DNA of 64,000 nucleotides from Mesorhizobium sp. M9A.F.Ca.ET.002.03.1.2 (GCF_003952365.1 NZ_CP034443.1:923001-987000), one strand, 5' to 3'. Numbered from the stretch's first letter, positions 16,835 through 27,841 are shown. Notes: generated from the sequence alone by a model not told the origin. A program made the numbers and translations.

Positions 16835-18040
16835 ATGAAAACCTATTCCGCAAACGGCTCCAACACCACAATTCGCGAACGGCTCGGCCTTCGCCAGATC
16901 ATCAACGTTTCCGGCACGATGACGGCGCTCGGCGCCTCGATCATCGTCCCGGAAGCGATCGCCGCGATGTCGGAGATCGCTTCGCAATGGGTGGAGATGG
17001 ACGATCTGCAACGCGCCGCAAGCGCGATCGTCGCGCGCCTCACCGGCGGCGAGGCCGGTTTCATCACGGCTTGCTGCGCCAGCGGCATCACCATGGCGAT
17101 TGCCGGCGCGATGACCGGCACCAACCTTCTCGCGATCGAGCGGCTGCCGGACGACACCGAGGGCCTCAAGTCGGAGGTCATCGTCCAGCTCGGCCATATC
17201 GTCAACTACGGCGCGCCGATCGACCAGTCGATCCGGCTGGCGGGGGCCAGGACCGTACCGGCCGGCACGGTCAGCGTGACGCAGGACTATCACGTCCGCG
17301 ACGCAATCCGCGACCGCACGGCGGCCGGCCTCTATGTTGTTGCGCATCACACGGTGCAATACGGCATGCTCTCGCTCGAGGAGTTCTGCGAGATCTGCCA
17401 CGCCAGGGGCGTCCCGGTGATCGTCGACGCCGCCTCCGAATACGACCTGCGCGGCTTTCTCGCGCGCGGCGCCGACATCGTCGTCTATAGCGGCCACAAA
17501 TTCCTCAGTGGGCCGACCAGCGGCATCGTGACGGGGCGCAAAGATCTGGTGCGGGCCGCCTATCTCCAGAATCGCGGCGTCGCGCGGGCGATGAAGGTCG
17601 GCAAGGAAAGCATCGCCGGCACCATGGCCGCGCTCGAGGCCTGGGAGCGGCGCGACCATGCCGGCATCCGCAAGCGGGAGGAAGCGGCTTTGCATCTGTG
17701 GAAAGACGCATTGCAAGGCCTGCCCGGCATCGCCGCGCATGTCATCCCCGATCCGACCGCCAATCCGCTCGACCGCTTGCAGGTGTTTGTTACGCCTGAG
17801 AGCAGATTCACCGCTGCCGGCCTTGCCTCGGCGCTGGCGGCGGGCTCGCCTCCCATCATCGTGCGCAATCACGAGGTCGAGCGTGGCCACTTCTTCCTCG
17901 ACCCGTGCAATCTTCATCCGGGTGAGGCGGCAATCGTCGCCGAGCAGCTTCGCGCCGTGCTGACCGCGAAGGAGCGTCCTGCGGATGCGATGAAGGCGGC
18001 TCGCAAGGAGTCCGCCGGCGCCTTGCGCTGGCCGGATTAG
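16835..18040 (+). CDS. SelA/DgaE-like PLP-dependent enzyme, probable amino acid ammonia-lyase/aminotransferase fold
   Basis: The protein has 401 residues. It has fold-type I PLP features: [20 protein letters not shown] as the phosphate-binding region, VDAASEYDL with Asp198 expected to contact the pyridine nitrogen, and [12 protein letters not shown] with Lys222 as the Schiff-base lysine. The layout ([12 protein letters not shown] near the N-terminus, the closing region [14 protein letters not shown]) matches COG1921 enzymes such as D-glucosaminate-6-phosphate ammonia-lyase rather than true selenocysteine synthase; no selB or tRNA-Sec is nearby. Together with RidA and the importer it suggests dehydrative or eliminative breakdown of an imported amino compound. 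The exact substrate is unknown. Confidence 0.85.
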   Translation: MKTYSANGSNTTIRERLGLRQIINVSGTMTALGASIIVPEAIAAMSEIASQWVEMDDLQRAASAIVARLTGGEAGFITACCASGITMAIAGAMTGTNLLAIERLPDDTEGLKSEVIVQLGHIVNYGAPIDQSIRLAGARTVPAGTVSVTQDYHVRDAIRDRTAAGLYVVAHHTVQYGMLSLEEFCEICHARGVPVIVDAASEYDLRGFLARGADIVVYSGHKFLSGPTSGIVTGRKDLVRAAYLQNRGVARAMKVGKESIAGTMAALEAWERRDHAGIRKREEAALHLWKDALQGLPGIAAHVIPDPTANPLDRLQVFVTPESRFTAAGLASALAAGSPPIIVRNHEVERGHFFLDPCNLHPGEAAIVAEQLRAVLTAKERPADAMKAARKESAGALRWPD

Positions 18041-18143
18041 GCAGCGAGGGCACAGCTGCCCGAATGCTGCGCAGAGGCACCGCATCCTTGCCGTCGCTGC
18101 CGAATTCCGCTAATGCGCGCCTTTGTCGCCGGGGAGCAGAAGC

Positions 18144-18641
18144 TTGGACGATCAACGCGCCGACGTCGCCATCATCATGGGCAGCCAGTCCGACTGGGCG
18201 ACGATGCGCCACGCCGCCGAAACGCTGGAGGCGCTGGGCATCCCACACAGGCGGCTGATCGTCTCGGCCCATCGCACTCCCGACAGGCTCTATGACTTCG
18301 CCAAGGGCGCCAAGGCGGCTGGTTTTCGGGTGATCATCGCCGGCGCCGGCGGTGCGGCGCACCTGCCCGGCATGACGGCGGCGATGACCCCGCTCCCCGT
18401 TTTCGGCGTGCCGGTGGAATCGAAGGCACTTTCCGGACAGGATTCGTTGCTCTCCATCGTTCAGATGCCGGCCGGCATTCCGGTCGGCACGCTGGCCATC
18501 GGCAAGGCAGGCGCCACCAACGCCGCCCTTCTGGCTGCGGCCGTGCTGGCGCTGACTGACGAAAAGCTCGCTGCCCGGCTCGATGCCTGGCGCGCCGCCC
18601 AAACCGCCAAGGTCGCCGCCGAGCCCACGGACACGCCATGA
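18144..18641 (+). CDS. purE: N5-carboxyaminoimidazole ribonucleotide mutase
   Basis: This 165-residue protein starts with TTG at 18144, behind GGGGAG eight bases upstream. It has the PurE class I signature [12 protein letters not shown], then [13 protein letters not shown] with the catalytic His, and [12 protein letters not shown]. It moves the carboxylate of N5-CAIR to C4 in purine synthesis. The stop overlaps the purK start (ATGA), so the two are translationally coupled. A TTG at 18123 is also in frame but is too close to the same ribosome site. Confidence 0.95.
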   Translation: MDDQRADVAIIMGSQSDWATMRHAAETLEALGIPHRRLIVSAHRTPDRLYDFAKGAKAAGFRVIIAGAGGAAHLPGMTAAMTPLPVFGVPVESKALSGQDSLLSIVQMPAGIPVGTLAIGKAGATNAALLAAAVLALTDEKLAARLDAWRAAQTAKVAAEPTDTP

Positions 18642-19720
18642 GCCTGCCCGCCGGCTCGACCATCGGCATCATCGGCGGCGGCCAACTCGGCCGCATGCTG
18701 GCCATGGCCGCGGCCCGCCTCGGTTACCGCACGGTAGTGCTGGAACCGCAGCCGGACTGCCCAGCGGCACAAGTCGCCAATCGGCAGATCGCCGCTGCCT
18801 ACGACGATACGGCCGCGCTCGCCGAACTGGCGGCAGTCAGCGCCGTCGTCACCTACGAGTTCGAGAACGTGCCGGTGGCAGCCGCCAGCGCGCTTGCCGT
18901 CACGGTCCCGGTCCATCCGCCGGCGCGCGCGCTGGAAGTGGCGCAGGACCGGGTGGCGGAGAAGAAATTCCTCAACGGCATCGGCGTCCCCACCGCGGAT
19001 TTCTGCCCCGTCGACAATGACGACGAACTGACGGCGGCGCTGAGAAAGTTTGGTGGCAGCGGCATATTGAAGACCAGGCGCATGGGCTATGACGGCAAGG
19101 GCCAGCGTGTCTTCCGCAACATGGAAACCGGCGGCTTTGCCGGCACCTGCGAGTCGATGGGCAACGTGCCGTTGATCCTCGAATCCTTTGTCGACTTCGA
19201 ACGCGAGATTTCGGTGATCGCGGCGCGCGGCATAGACGGTTCGCTCGCCGCCTACGATCCGGCAGAAAACGTCCACCGCGACGGCATCCTGCACAGTTCG
19301 ACCCTGCCAGCTGGAATAACATCCGAAACAGCGGTTTCGGCGCAGGCGGCAGCGGCAGAAATACTTGCGGCGCTCGACTATGTCGGCGTCATCGGCATCG
19401 AGTTCTTTGTCCTGGCCGACGGCTCGCTGCTGGCCAATGAGATCGCCCCGCGCGTTCACAATTCCGGCCACTGGACGGAAGCCGCCTGCATCGTCTCGCA
19501 ATTCGAGCAGCACATTCGCGCCGTCGCCGGCCTGCCGCTGGGAAATCCCGGCCGCCATTTCGACTGCGTCATGGAAAACCTGATCGGCGACGACATCCTG
19601 CGCGTCCCAGCCCTGCTCGCCGAGCCTGATCTGATGCTGCATCTTTACGGCAAGGCCGAGGCCCGGCCCGGCCGCAAGATGGGCCATTTTACGCGAATGA
19701 GCCGTCATCGGCTCATCTAG
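18638..19720 (+). CDS. purK: 5-(carboxyamino)imidazole ribonucleotide synthase
   Basis: This 360-residue ATP-grasp enzyme starts at the ATGA overlap with purE. It has [17 protein letters not shown] at the N-terminus, [20 protein letters not shown] in the ATP-grasp domain, and [17 protein letters not shown], the PurK signature. It carboxylates AIR using ATP and bicarbonate, providing the PurE substrate. A short inverted repeat ATGAGCCG/CGGCTCAT (19697-19716) closes the gene but has no T tract. Confidence 0.96.
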   Translation: MSLPAGSTIGIIGGGQLGRMLAMAAARLGYRTVVLEPQPDCPAAQVANRQIAAAYDDTAALAELAAVSAVVTYEFENVPVAAASALAVTVPVHPPARALEVAQDRVAEKKFLNGIGVPTADFCPVDNDDELTAALRKFGGSGILKTRRMGYDGKGQRVFRNMETGGFAGTCESMGNVPLILESFVDFEREISVIAARGIDGSLAAYDPAENVHRDGILHSSTLPAGITSETAVSAQAAAAEILAALDYVGVIGIEFFVLADGSLLANEIAPRVHNSGHWTEAACIVSQFEQHIRAVAGLPLGNPGRHFDCVMENLIGDDILRVPALLAEPDLMLHLYGKAEARPGRKMGHFTRMSRHRLI

Positions 19721-19735
19721 GAAGCATGCTTGCGG

Positions 19736-19764
19736 TTGACACGGGCAAGGCTCCTCGTTTATGA
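19736..19764 (+). promoter_or_regulatory. Sigma-70-type promoter for rpmJ
   Basis: TTGACA (19736-19741), a 17-bp spacer and TTATGA (19759-19764) lie 85 bp before the rpmJ start. The -35 is a perfect consensus and the -10 is a reasonable match. Confidence 0.55.
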
Positions 19765-19848
19765 GCCACGCACAAGTTGAAAGGCGCGCTTTCCGGGCGC
19801 GCCTTAATAATTCGGCCCGGGACCGGGCCCAGACCGACGGGCAAGACC

Positions 19849-19974
19849 ATGAAGATCAAGAATTCGCTCAAGGCGCTGAAGGCGCGTCACCGCGACAACC
19901 AACTGGTTCGCCGCAAGGGCCGTATCTACATCATCAACAAGACCGCTCCGCGCTACAAGGCGCGCCAGGGCTGA
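19849..19974 (+). CDS. rpmJ: 50S ribosomal protein L36
   Basis: The protein has 41 residues. The start [14 protein letters not shown] and the end [15 protein letters not shown] are the L36 type that lacks the zinc cysteines (C-minus, YkgO-like) and is typical of alphaproteobacteria. Upstream lies a good promoter. The frame can be read upstream to 19777, but only the short form matches L36. Confidence 0.95.
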   Translation: MKIKNSLKALKARHRDNQLVRRKGRIYIINKTAPRYKARQG

Positions 19975-20087
19975 GTTTTAGGCCGGAGGCTGTTTGTCTC
20001 CGTCCACATGATGTTTATTGCCGTCATGCCGGCCTTCTCACGCTAAATTCAGTTTGACGATCCGCTGTCCGGAGCTAGATTCCGGCT

Positions 20088-20672
20088 ATGCGGATTCTTT
20101 TTGCATTCCTCGCGGCGCTTTTTCTTTTCGGTTCCGCCTCGCTTCCGGCTCAAGCGGACGACCCGGTCGCACCTCCGGTCGCCACGACCAGAGAGGCAAG
20201 GCTCGACCAGTTGTTCGCCGACCTGAAGCGCGAGCGCAACGAAAAAGCCGCCGAGCGCATCGCCGCGCGCATCTCGAACGAGTGGGCGCAATCCGGCAGC
20301 GCCTCGATCGACCTGATGTTGCAATGGTCGCAAAAGGCGATCGAAGACCAGAAGTTCGACGTAGCGCTCGATTTCCTCGATCAGGTGGTGACCTTGCAAC
20401 CGGCGTTTGCGGAAGGATGGAACCGGCGCGCCACCGCGCATTTCATGATGAAGAACTTTGGAAAATCGATGTCGGACATCGACCGCACGCTGCAGCTCGA
20501 ACCTCGCCATTTCGGCGCGCTTTCCGGCCTGGCGCAGATCATGACCGTAACCGGCCACAAGGAGTCGGCGCTGGAAGCATGGCAGCGCGTGCTCGGCATC
20601 TATCCGATGTTGCGCAGCGCCCAGGATCAGGTCGGCGCGCTTTCGGAAGAGCTCGCCGGCGAAGGGATTTGA
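20088..20672 (+). CDS. Exported TPR-repeat protein
   Basis: The protein has 194 residues. The N-terminus MRILFAFLAALFLFGSASLP ending near AQADD is a Sec signal peptide. The body holds about three tetratricopeptide units (FDVALDFLDQVVTLQPAFAE, KSMSDIDRTLQLEPRHFGAL and KESALEAWQRVLGIYP). It is probably periplasmic and acts through protein contacts. I associate similar proteins with Hyphomicrobiales genomes but know no partner. Confidence 0.85.
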   Translation: MRILFAFLAALFLFGSASLPAQADDPVAPPVATTREARLDQLFADLKRERNEKAAERIAARISNEWAQSGSASIDLMLQWSQKAIEDQKFDVALDFLDQVVTLQPAFAEGWNRRATAHFMMKNFGKSMSDIDRTLQLEPRHFGALSGLAQIMTVTGHKESALEAWQRVLGIYPMLRSAQDQVGALSEELAGEGI

Positions 20673-20863
20673 TACCGGAGGGTCAGTGCCCCAGGCTGCG
20701 ACGTTCCCACGGCAATTTCAACATTGCCGTCGATCTCGCGCTGGCCATAACCACCTTTCCAGTCAGTGAAAAGAGCAATTTCGTCGCTTTTGCCTATCTC
20801 GGCGCTGCTTGTCGGTGAGCGCGATGTGTGGTTTCTGTATAGGGTTAGAGTGGTTGGGCAATC

Positions 20864-21067
20864 ATGATTGCAGCTTACATCGACGAGTTCATAATGTTTT
20901 GCGCCGGTCTATGGATGTCGGGCGTCGGCTACGGGTTCCTCCAGATGCCAAACCAATCCCAAGCCGGACAACAGGCCTGGTTGGCACGCCTTCCCAGCCA
21001 TTTCAAATGGATGGGGCCGCTCTTGCTGATAATCTCGATCGTACTCGCCGTCGCCTCACCTTCTTGA
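20864..21067 (+). CDS. Small two-helix membrane protein, hypothetical
   Basis: This 67-residue frame has hydrophobic segments at ~5-25 and ~48-65 separated by a polar loop (NQSQAGQQ). The ribosome site is weak. Hydrophobicity and reasonable codon use favour a real gene, but no family is recognised. It stands alone between the TPR gene and the pyk terminator region. Confidence 0.45.
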   Translation: MIAAYIDEFIMFCAGLWMSGVGYGFLQMPNQSQAGQQAWLARLPSHFKWMGPLLLIISIVLAVASPS

Positions 21068-21184
21068 TCCGGTTGCAGGCAACAGGTTGCTGCGCTCCGC
21101 ATCGAGGCGAGGCTTCAGCTTGGTGAATTCGCCTGTGGGCGGCCTAAAAGCGTGTCGCATGAATCAGTTCAAACGCGACGCGCT

Positions 21185-22617
<1,433 letters not shown>

Positions 22618-22621
<4 letters not shown>

Positions 22622-23136
22622 TGACTGTTTGTTCCCGGGGCGGCTGGAGCGCCCCCCGTTGCGGGGTCGTCGGTCAGCTGGACCATCCAGCTTGCCTGCT
22701 CGCCCGTGTCATATTCCTGGAATCCGGCGCGCTGGAAGCCCCGGGCGACGCAATCGGCAACGCCGGCGATCTTGAACTCTTTTTCGGCCACGCACATGTT
22801 GATCGGGCCATCCCAGCGCCCGCCGCGCTCCGCGTCTTCTGCATAGAGATAGTAAAACCTTGATGACAGCGGCCCTTCGATCAACGTCTTGCAGCTCGAT
22901 CCTTCGATGTGCCACCAGCCTTCGGTGATCCAGCCGGCCTTGGCGCGATAGCCGATGCCGACGCCGACCAGGTTCTGCGTGGCGTTGCAGACACGGAAAT
23001 CGGCGCGCGCGGGCGAGGCAGCAACCATCGCGGCGAGGCCCACAGCAAGGCTCAGGAGCGGCATGGCGAAGGCATAGCGCACGCGCGGCCTGCCGGCGGA
23101 ACCCATCCTGAAACCCCTCAAGAACCACATTTGCAT
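22618..23136 (-). CDS. DUF1036 exported protein
   Basis: The protein has 172 residues. After a signal peptide (FAMPLLSLAVGLAAMVAASP ending at ARA) the mature part has FRVCNATQNLVGVGIGYRAK, GWWHIEGSSCKTL, YYLYAEDAERGG and the short DUF1036 core. Four cysteines suggest disulfides in the periplasm. It sits immediately upstream of pyk, an arrangement I recall from other rhizobia, with function unknown. The second ATG (22-24 residues in) could be the true start. Confidence 0.85.
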
Positions 23137-23351
23137 CTCTCAACGCCCCTTTTCGGAAAAGTCCGGGCGCATGTCAACGCGCCCATTTGCCCAATTCCAA
23201 TCGATTTAGGAAGGCCCTGGCGCACGGTCTGCCGCCCTGTGCCAGATTTCGGCAGAAACCGTGGCCAAACAACGGCATTGCGCAAGCGTCCTCTTCGTGG
23301 AATGACGATACCATCCTCCCCGGAAGCCAGCGAACAGACCATTTCCCACCA

Positions 23352-24149
23352 ATGACCCGATCCACAGTTTTCGCGCCTTTCGACATCGTTGAAGGCGACC
23401 GCAAGCGAGGCATCGTGCTCCTGGCCGATCACGCCCGCCGCGACCTGCCGGAGGACTATGGCAGCCTCGGCCTGCCGGCGGCGGAATTCGACCGCCATAT
23501 CGCCTACGACATCGGAGTCGAGACGGTGACACGCGAACTGGCCGCTTTGCTCGGCGTGCCGGCGGTGTTCGCCAATTTTTCGCGACTTCTGATCGACCCC
23601 AATCGCGGCGAGGACGATCCGACGCTGATCCGCCAACTCTATGACGGCACGGTCGTGCCGGGAAACTACCCTATATCAGCGGAAGAGCGCGAAAGGCGGC
23701 TCGACCGCTTCTACCGGCCCTATCACGACGCGGTCGGCGCCATGATCGCCTCGGTGGCGCAGACCTCCGCAAGCGCACCCTTCATCTTCTCGGTACATTC
23801 CTTCACGCCGGTGATGCAGGGGCTCGTGCGCCCGTGGCATGTCGGTATCCTGTGGGATCGCGACGACCGGGTGGCGCGGCCGTTGATCGACATGCTGGCC
23901 GCCGACAAAGGCCTCGTCGTTGGTGATAACGAGCCTTATGATGGCGCATTGCGCGGCGACACCATGTTCAGGCATGCCATCGTCAACGGCTTTGCCCATG
24001 CGCTGATCGAAATCCGCCAGGACCTGATCGCCGATCGGAAGAATGCGGTCGCATGGGCCGAACGGCTGGCGCCGATCGTTGACGCGGTCAACCGCCGTCC
24101 CGATATACATGCGGTGAAGCTGTTCGGCTCGCGCACCGGGCCGCTATGA
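23352..24149 (+). CDS. N-formylglutamate amidohydrolase family protein
   Basis: This 265-residue protein of the FGase family has VLLADHARRDLPEDYGSLG with the metal-binding His, then NFSRLLIDPNRGEDDPTLI, then SVHSFTPVM, and GDNEPYDGALRGDTM near the C-terminus. True N-formylglutamate amidohydrolase (HutG) completes one histidine degradation branch, but no hut genes lie here, so the substrate may be another N-acyl amino acid. I start at the ATG at 23352, after CCACCA. The gene is followed by a DUF1244 gene. Confidence 0.88.
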   Translation: MTRSTVFAPFDIVEGDRKRGIVLLADHARRDLPEDYGSLGLPAAEFDRHIAYDIGVETVTRELAALLGVPAVFANFSRLLIDPNRGEDDPTLIRQLYDGTVVPGNYPISAEERERRLDRFYRPYHDAVGAMIASVAQTSASAPFIFSVHSFTPVMQGLVRPWHVGILWDRDDRVARPLIDMLAADKGLVVGDNEPYDGALRGDTMFRHAIVNGFAHALIEIRQDLIADRKNAVAWAERLAPIVDAVNRRPDIHAVKLFGSRTGPL

Positions 24150-24175
24150 CGAAGGCCCAAGGAGGCCAGGAAGCA

Positions 24176-24484
24176 ATGACTGATCTCAGCGACGAGCAGA
24201 AACGCGATTTCGAAGCCGCCGCCTTCCGCCGGCTGGTCGCGCATCTGCGCGAGCGCACGGACGTGCAGAACATCGACCTGATGAACCTTGCCGGCTTCTG
24301 CCGCAATTGCCTGTCCAACTGGTATCGCGATGCCGCGGAGGCCGAGGGCGTCGATCTCAGCAAGGACCAGTCGCGCGAAATCATCTACGGCATGCCCTAT
24401 GCCGAATGGCAGGCGCTCAACCAGACCGAGGCCTCCGACGCCAAGAAGGCGGAATTCGAGGCAAAACGCCCCAGGGATCATTAG
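24176..24484 (+). CDS. DUF1244 domain protein
   Basis: The protein has 102 residues. AAGGAGG (24159-24165) stands 10 bp upstream, which favours this ATG over the in-frame ATG at 24146 that overlaps the upstream stop. DUF1244 features are visible: FRRLVAHLRERTDVQNIDLM, the AGFCRNCLSNWY Cys pair, and YGMPYAEWQA. The family is small, cytoplasmic and uncharacterised. It sits after the FGase-like gene, probably in the same operon. Confidence 0.9.
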   Translation: MTDLSDEQKRDFEAAAFRRLVAHLRERTDVQNIDLMNLAGFCRNCLSNWYRDAAEAEGVDLSKDQSREIIYGMPYAEWQALNQTEASDAKKAEFEAKRPRDH

Positions 24485-24580
24485 GGCCTGATCCCGGACC
24501 GAAGGGCCGCGAATGCGAAAAGTGGAAATCCGGTTTTTGCTACGCTGACCTGCGGTTCGGATAAGATCATGGTTAAATCC
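24485..24580. repeat. Dispersed repeat family B, diverged copy
   Basis: GCGAAAAGTGGAAATCCGGTTTTT followed by a GGATAAGATCATG stretch resembles the short AAAAGTGGRAACCGGTTTT element also found at 52126. It lies in the 227-bp gap before the MFS gene; nothing else definite is seen in that gap. Confidence 0.5.
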
Positions 24581-24711
24581 ATTCGATTGGATTTCATCGA
24601 TCGGTCCCAGGTGGCTCGCTTGGCCCAAGCACTTTCGGCCGAGAGCGCTTGACTGACGATTGAATCGATCTAATTTGCCGCGCGAGGCCATTTCAGACCG
24701 GATTCTATACG

Positions 24712-25908
24712 ATGCACGCGCAAAACGTCATGCAGGCCGCCATCCGTGGACGATGGGCCGTGGCGGCCATCTTCCTCGCCAATGGCTTCCTTACCGGTGC
24801 CTGGGCGCCGCAGATCCCGGTGTTCCTGACCCGGCTCGACATCTCGAAGTTCACGCTCGGCCTGCTGATCCTGCTGTTCGGCGCCGGCGCGGTCACGGCG
24901 ATGACCTGGTGCGGCCACCTGATCTCCAGGCATGGGTCACGCACCGTATTGCGCTGGTTCGGTCTCGTCGGCAGCTTCGGCCTGCTGGTCGTGGCGCTGG
25001 CCCCCAACGTGCCGCTGGCGGCGATCGCCATGTTCATCTTCGGCGGCTCGATCGGCGGCATGGATGTCGCCATGAATGCCAATGCGGTCACGGTGGAACG
25101 GCGGTTGTCCCGCGCCATTATGTCGTCCTCGCACGGCTTCTGGAGCCTTGGCGGTTTCGCCGGCGGCGCTCTCGGCGGCTTTGCCATCCAGAACTACGGT
25201 CATCTCGCCCATGCGGTGGTAGTGACGGCCCTCGCTTTCGCAGTGATCGCAGTGGCATTCCGCTACCTGATCGCCGAAGACAAGCCGCTCCAAGGATCAA
25301 CAGGGAGCGCCGGGCAGCGCAAATTCGCACTGCCGGGAAATCCGCTGGTCTATCTGGTCGGGCTGATGGCACTGCTGACGATGATCTCCGAAGGCGCGGT
25401 GCTCGACTGGGCGGCGCTGTATCTGCGGCAGGAACTCGGCGCCGACCTTGCCATAGCGGGCCTTGCCTACGCCGCCTTTTCCGGCGTCATGGCCGTCATG
25501 CGCTTCCTTGGCGACGGGGTCCGCAACCGCTTCGGCGCGGTGACGACGCTGCGCGTCTCGGCCCTTGTCGCCGCCGCCGGCATGCTGGTGGCGGGACTGG
25601 CGCCCTCGCCCTTCATCGCCATCGCGGCTTTTGCCTTTTGCGGCTTCGGTATCGCCAACATGGTGCCGATCCTGTTTTCCGCCGGCGGTAACCAGGAAGG
25701 CATGTCGTCCGGCACCGGCATGAGCGTCGTCACCACAATGGGCTATTCCGGTATTCTGGTGGCGCCGTCGGCAATCGGCTTCATCGCCGAGCACTCGAGC
25801 TTCGGCCCGATCTTCGTCGCTTTGTCGGCGCTGCTGGTCATCGTCCTGTTGATGGCCGGGCTCGCTCATCGCGCCGAATTCGCCCCCGACGCCGCACCAG
25901 CCGAATAG
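24712..25908 (+). CDS. MFS transporter
   Basis: This 398-residue protein has about 12 transmembrane helices. The first begins at residue ~14 (GRWAVAAIFLANGFLTGAWA) and the intracellular loop reads WCGHLISRHGSRTVLRW. The layout with SSSHGFWSLGGFAGGALGGF in helix 5 resembles fucose/sugar permease-like MFS proteins (COG0738). The substrate is unknown. Its last 43 bp overlap the 3' end of the convergent LysR gene, an uncommonly long overlap. Confidence 0.9.
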   Translation: MHAQNVMQAAIRGRWAVAAIFLANGFLTGAWAPQIPVFLTRLDISKFTLGLLILLFGAGAVTAMTWCGHLISRHGSRTVLRWFGLVGSFGLLVVALAPNVPLAAIAMFIFGGSIGGMDVAMNANAVTVERRLSRAIMSSSHGFWSLGGFAGGALGGFAIQNYGHLAHAVVVTALAFAVIAVAFRYLIAEDKPLQGSTGSAGQRKFALPGNPLVYLVGLMALLTMISEGAVLDWAALYLRQELGADLAIAGLAYAAFSGVMAVMRFLGDGVRNRFGAVTTLRVSALVAAAGMLVAGLAPSPFIAIAAFAFCGFGIANMVPILFSAGGNQEGMSSGTGMSVVTTMGYSGILVAPSAIGFIAEHSSFGPIFVALSALLVIVLLMAGLAHRAEFAPDAAPAE

Positions 25909-26777
25909 CGCTTCAGCTCCTCGTAGAGAAAGTCCGCGACACGGCGGATGCGCACGCTGGTGCGCACGTCGCGGTGCATGGCCAGCCATACCGGCAGCGT
26001 CGGCAGCGCGAGGCCCGGCAGCACTGTCTCCACCAGCGGATCGCGGTCGGCCAGCGGCTCCTGGCCAAAGCCGATGCCGTTTCCCGCCCGCACCGCCTCC
26101 CACAGCACGATCTGGTTGTCGGTCCTGAAGCGGAAGGCGTTGCGGGTCAGCGGGACACCGAACTGGGCAAAGCCGCGAATGATCTCATCGCTGCGATCGA
26201 AGCCGATCAGGTCGTGGGCGGCAAGATCGCCGGGCTCGCGCGGACGGCCACGCCGGTCGAGATAGGACCTTGCCGCGCAGGCGCGGAGCGGAATGTCGCT
26301 CACCTTGCGCGCCACCAATTCGTTCTGCGCCGGCTTGACCATGCGGATGGCGATATCGGCATCGCGGCGCAAAAGGTTCTCGACCTGGTTCGACGCGACG
26401 ATCTCGACCTCGATGCCGGGTTCCTCGACGCCCAGCCGCGCCATCATCTCGGGCAGGACATAGGCCGCCACCACCTCGCTGGCAGCAATGCGCACCATGC
26501 CCCCGATCGCCTCGACCGATCCCAACGCCAATAGCGAAAAAGCGCTCGCCTGCTCGCTCACCGCCCGACCGCGCTCATAGAGCGTGCTGCCGGCTTCGGT
26601 CAGCGCATAGCCGCGCCGCCCGCGCCGGAACAGCGTGACACCGAGCGCCTGCTCCAGCTCGGCGATATGACGGCCGAGCGTCGGCTGGCTTGCGGCCAGT
26701 TTGCGCGCGGCAGCGGACAGGCTGCCGGTTTCCGCCACGGTGACGAAGCTCTTGATCAGGTTCCAGTCGATATCCAT
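25866..26777 (-). CDS. LysR-family transcriptional regulator
   Basis: This 303-residue protein has an N-terminal helix-turn-helix (GSLSAAARKLAASQPTLGRH, then LEQALGVTLFRRGRRGYALT) and an effector domain typical of LysR. It overlaps the MFS gene tail to tail by 43 bp and is divergent from the epimerase-like gene at 26872, its most likely target. An ATTCA-AAAA-TGAAT palindrome covers its own start codon and would permit autorepression. Confidence 0.92.
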   Translation of the reverse strand: MDIDWNLIKSFVTVAETGSLSAAARKLAASQPTLGRHIAELEQALGVTLFRRGRRGYALTEAGSTLYERGRAVSEQASAFSLLALGSVEAIGGMVRIAASEVVAAYVLPEMMARLGVEEPGIEVEIVASNQVENLLRRDADIAIRMVKPAQNELVARKVSDIPLRACAARSYLDRRGRPREPGDLAAHDLIGFDRSDEIIRGFAQFGVPLTRNAFRFRTDNQIVLWEAVRAGNGIGFGQEPLADRDPLVETVLPGLALPTLPVWLAMHRDVRTSVRIRRVADFLYEELKRYSAGAASGANSAR

Positions 26778-26789
26778 TCAAAAATGAAT
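26776..26789. promoter_or_regulatory. Palindrome at the LysR start codon
   Basis: ATTCA (26776-26780) and TGAAT (26785-26789) with a 4-bp A spacer form a perfect palindrome. It spans the LysR initiation codon in the divergent intergenic region and is a candidate operator for autoregulation. Confidence 0.4.
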
Positions 26790-26871
26790 ATCAAATCGCC
26801 AAGTTCAGTCAATTTCCATTCGTTTTCGAGAAGACCATATTCGGGAAGAATCGCAAACACGGAGACGAAAA

Positions 26872-27831
26872 ATGACCAAGATTGCAATTCTGGGTGCCAA
26901 TGGCCGGCTCGGCCGTGTGGTGGCCAAGGCCTTCGTCGACGCCGGCTACGACGTCCGCGCCGTCACCCGCAGCGGCAAGATACCGGCGGAGCTCACAGGC
27001 GCCACGGCCATCGCCGGCGACGCGCTCGATCGCGAAGCGCTGATCCACGCCACGGAAGGTGTCGACATCATCTTCAATGGCCTCAGCCCGCTCTACACCG
27101 ACTGGAGCAAGTGCCTGCCGATGGCCGAAAACGTCATGGCCGCCTGCCGGGCGAACGGCGCGCTGCATCTCTTCCCAGGAACCATCTACAATTACGGTTC
27201 GCCGACGCCCGAGGTGATCACTGAAGAGACACCCTTTCATCCGACGACGGAAAAGGGCCGCATCCGCGTCGCTATGGAAGACCTCTTTCGCCGCGAGGCC
27301 GATGCCGGTCGCGTGCGCACCATTCTGCTGCGCGCCGGCGATTTCTTCGGCGGCACCGGCAGCGGATCGTGGTTTGACCTCGTCGTCGCCGCCAAGATCA
27401 GCAAGGGTATCTATACCGCCCCCGGGCCGGTCGAACTCGTACATGAATGGACCTACATGCCTGACCTGGCCAAGGCCTTCGTCGGACTGGCGCAAAACCT
27501 CGACAAGCTCGGTTCCTACGAGGCGCTGAACCTTCCCGGCCACGCTGTCACCGATCTGCAGATCAAGGCGGCTGCGGAGAAAGCGCTCGGGCGTACGCTG
27601 AAACTGACGTCGATGCCGTGGTGGGTGCTGCGCGCCGGCAGCCCGTTCGTGGCGATGTGGCGCGAGATCGTCTCGATGTCTTATCTGCGCTTCGAGCCCC
27701 ACCGGCTGGCCTCGGCAAGGTTGGAAGGCATCATCGGCACGATACCGCATACGCCGCTGGACAAGGCGGTGGCGGAAGCGCTCGATGATATCGGCGCAGC
27801 CACGATGAAAGGCGTTTCGAAAGCGGCCTGA
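26872..27831 (+). CDS. NAD(P)-dependent epimerase/reductase-like protein
   Basis: This 319-residue Rossmann protein has IAILGANGRLGRVVAKAFVD at the N-terminus, a G-x-N-G-x-x-G dinucleotide motif. FPGTIYNYGSPTPE supplies a Tyr, but the classic Y-x-x-x-K is not obvious, so it resembles the atypical/extended SDR group (NmrA- or epimerase-like) more than classical enzymes. It is divergent from the LysR gene and probably controlled by it. The substrate is unknown. Confidence 0.85.
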   Translation: MTKIAILGANGRLGRVVAKAFVDAGYDVRAVTRSGKIPAELTGATAIAGDALDREALIHATEGVDIIFNGLSPLYTDWSKCLPMAENVMAACRANGALHLFPGTIYNYGSPTPEVITEETPFHPTTEKGRIRVAMEDLFRREADAGRVRTILLRAGDFFGGTGSGSWFDLVVAAKISKGIYTAPGPVELVHEWTYMPDLAKAFVGLAQNLDKLGSYEALNLPGHAVTDLQIKAAAEKALGRTLKLTSMPWWVLRAGSPFVAMWREIVSMSYLRFEPHRLASARLEGIIGTIPHTPLDKAVAEALDDIGAATMKGVSKAA

Positions 27832-27841
27832 ACAGCAAGCG

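Noticed and set aside
16835..18040. Selenocysteine synthase (selA)
   Set aside because: The fold is similar, but selB, selD and a tRNA-Sec are absent, and the context (importer, RidA) is catabolic.
15506..18085. 859-codon minus-strand open frame across the ATPase, RidA and PLP genes
   Set aside because: It is longer than any gene it covers but runs antisense to three genes with clear motifs; its product lacks domain-like features and results from third-position GC bias.
19697..19716. Intrinsic terminator after purK
   Set aside because: The 8-bp inverted repeat overlaps the end of purK but has no following T run, so it does not meet the usual criteria.
23352..24149. Histidine degradation (hutG) locus
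   Set aside because: The protein belongs to the family but no other hut gene is present, so a pathway claim is not supported.
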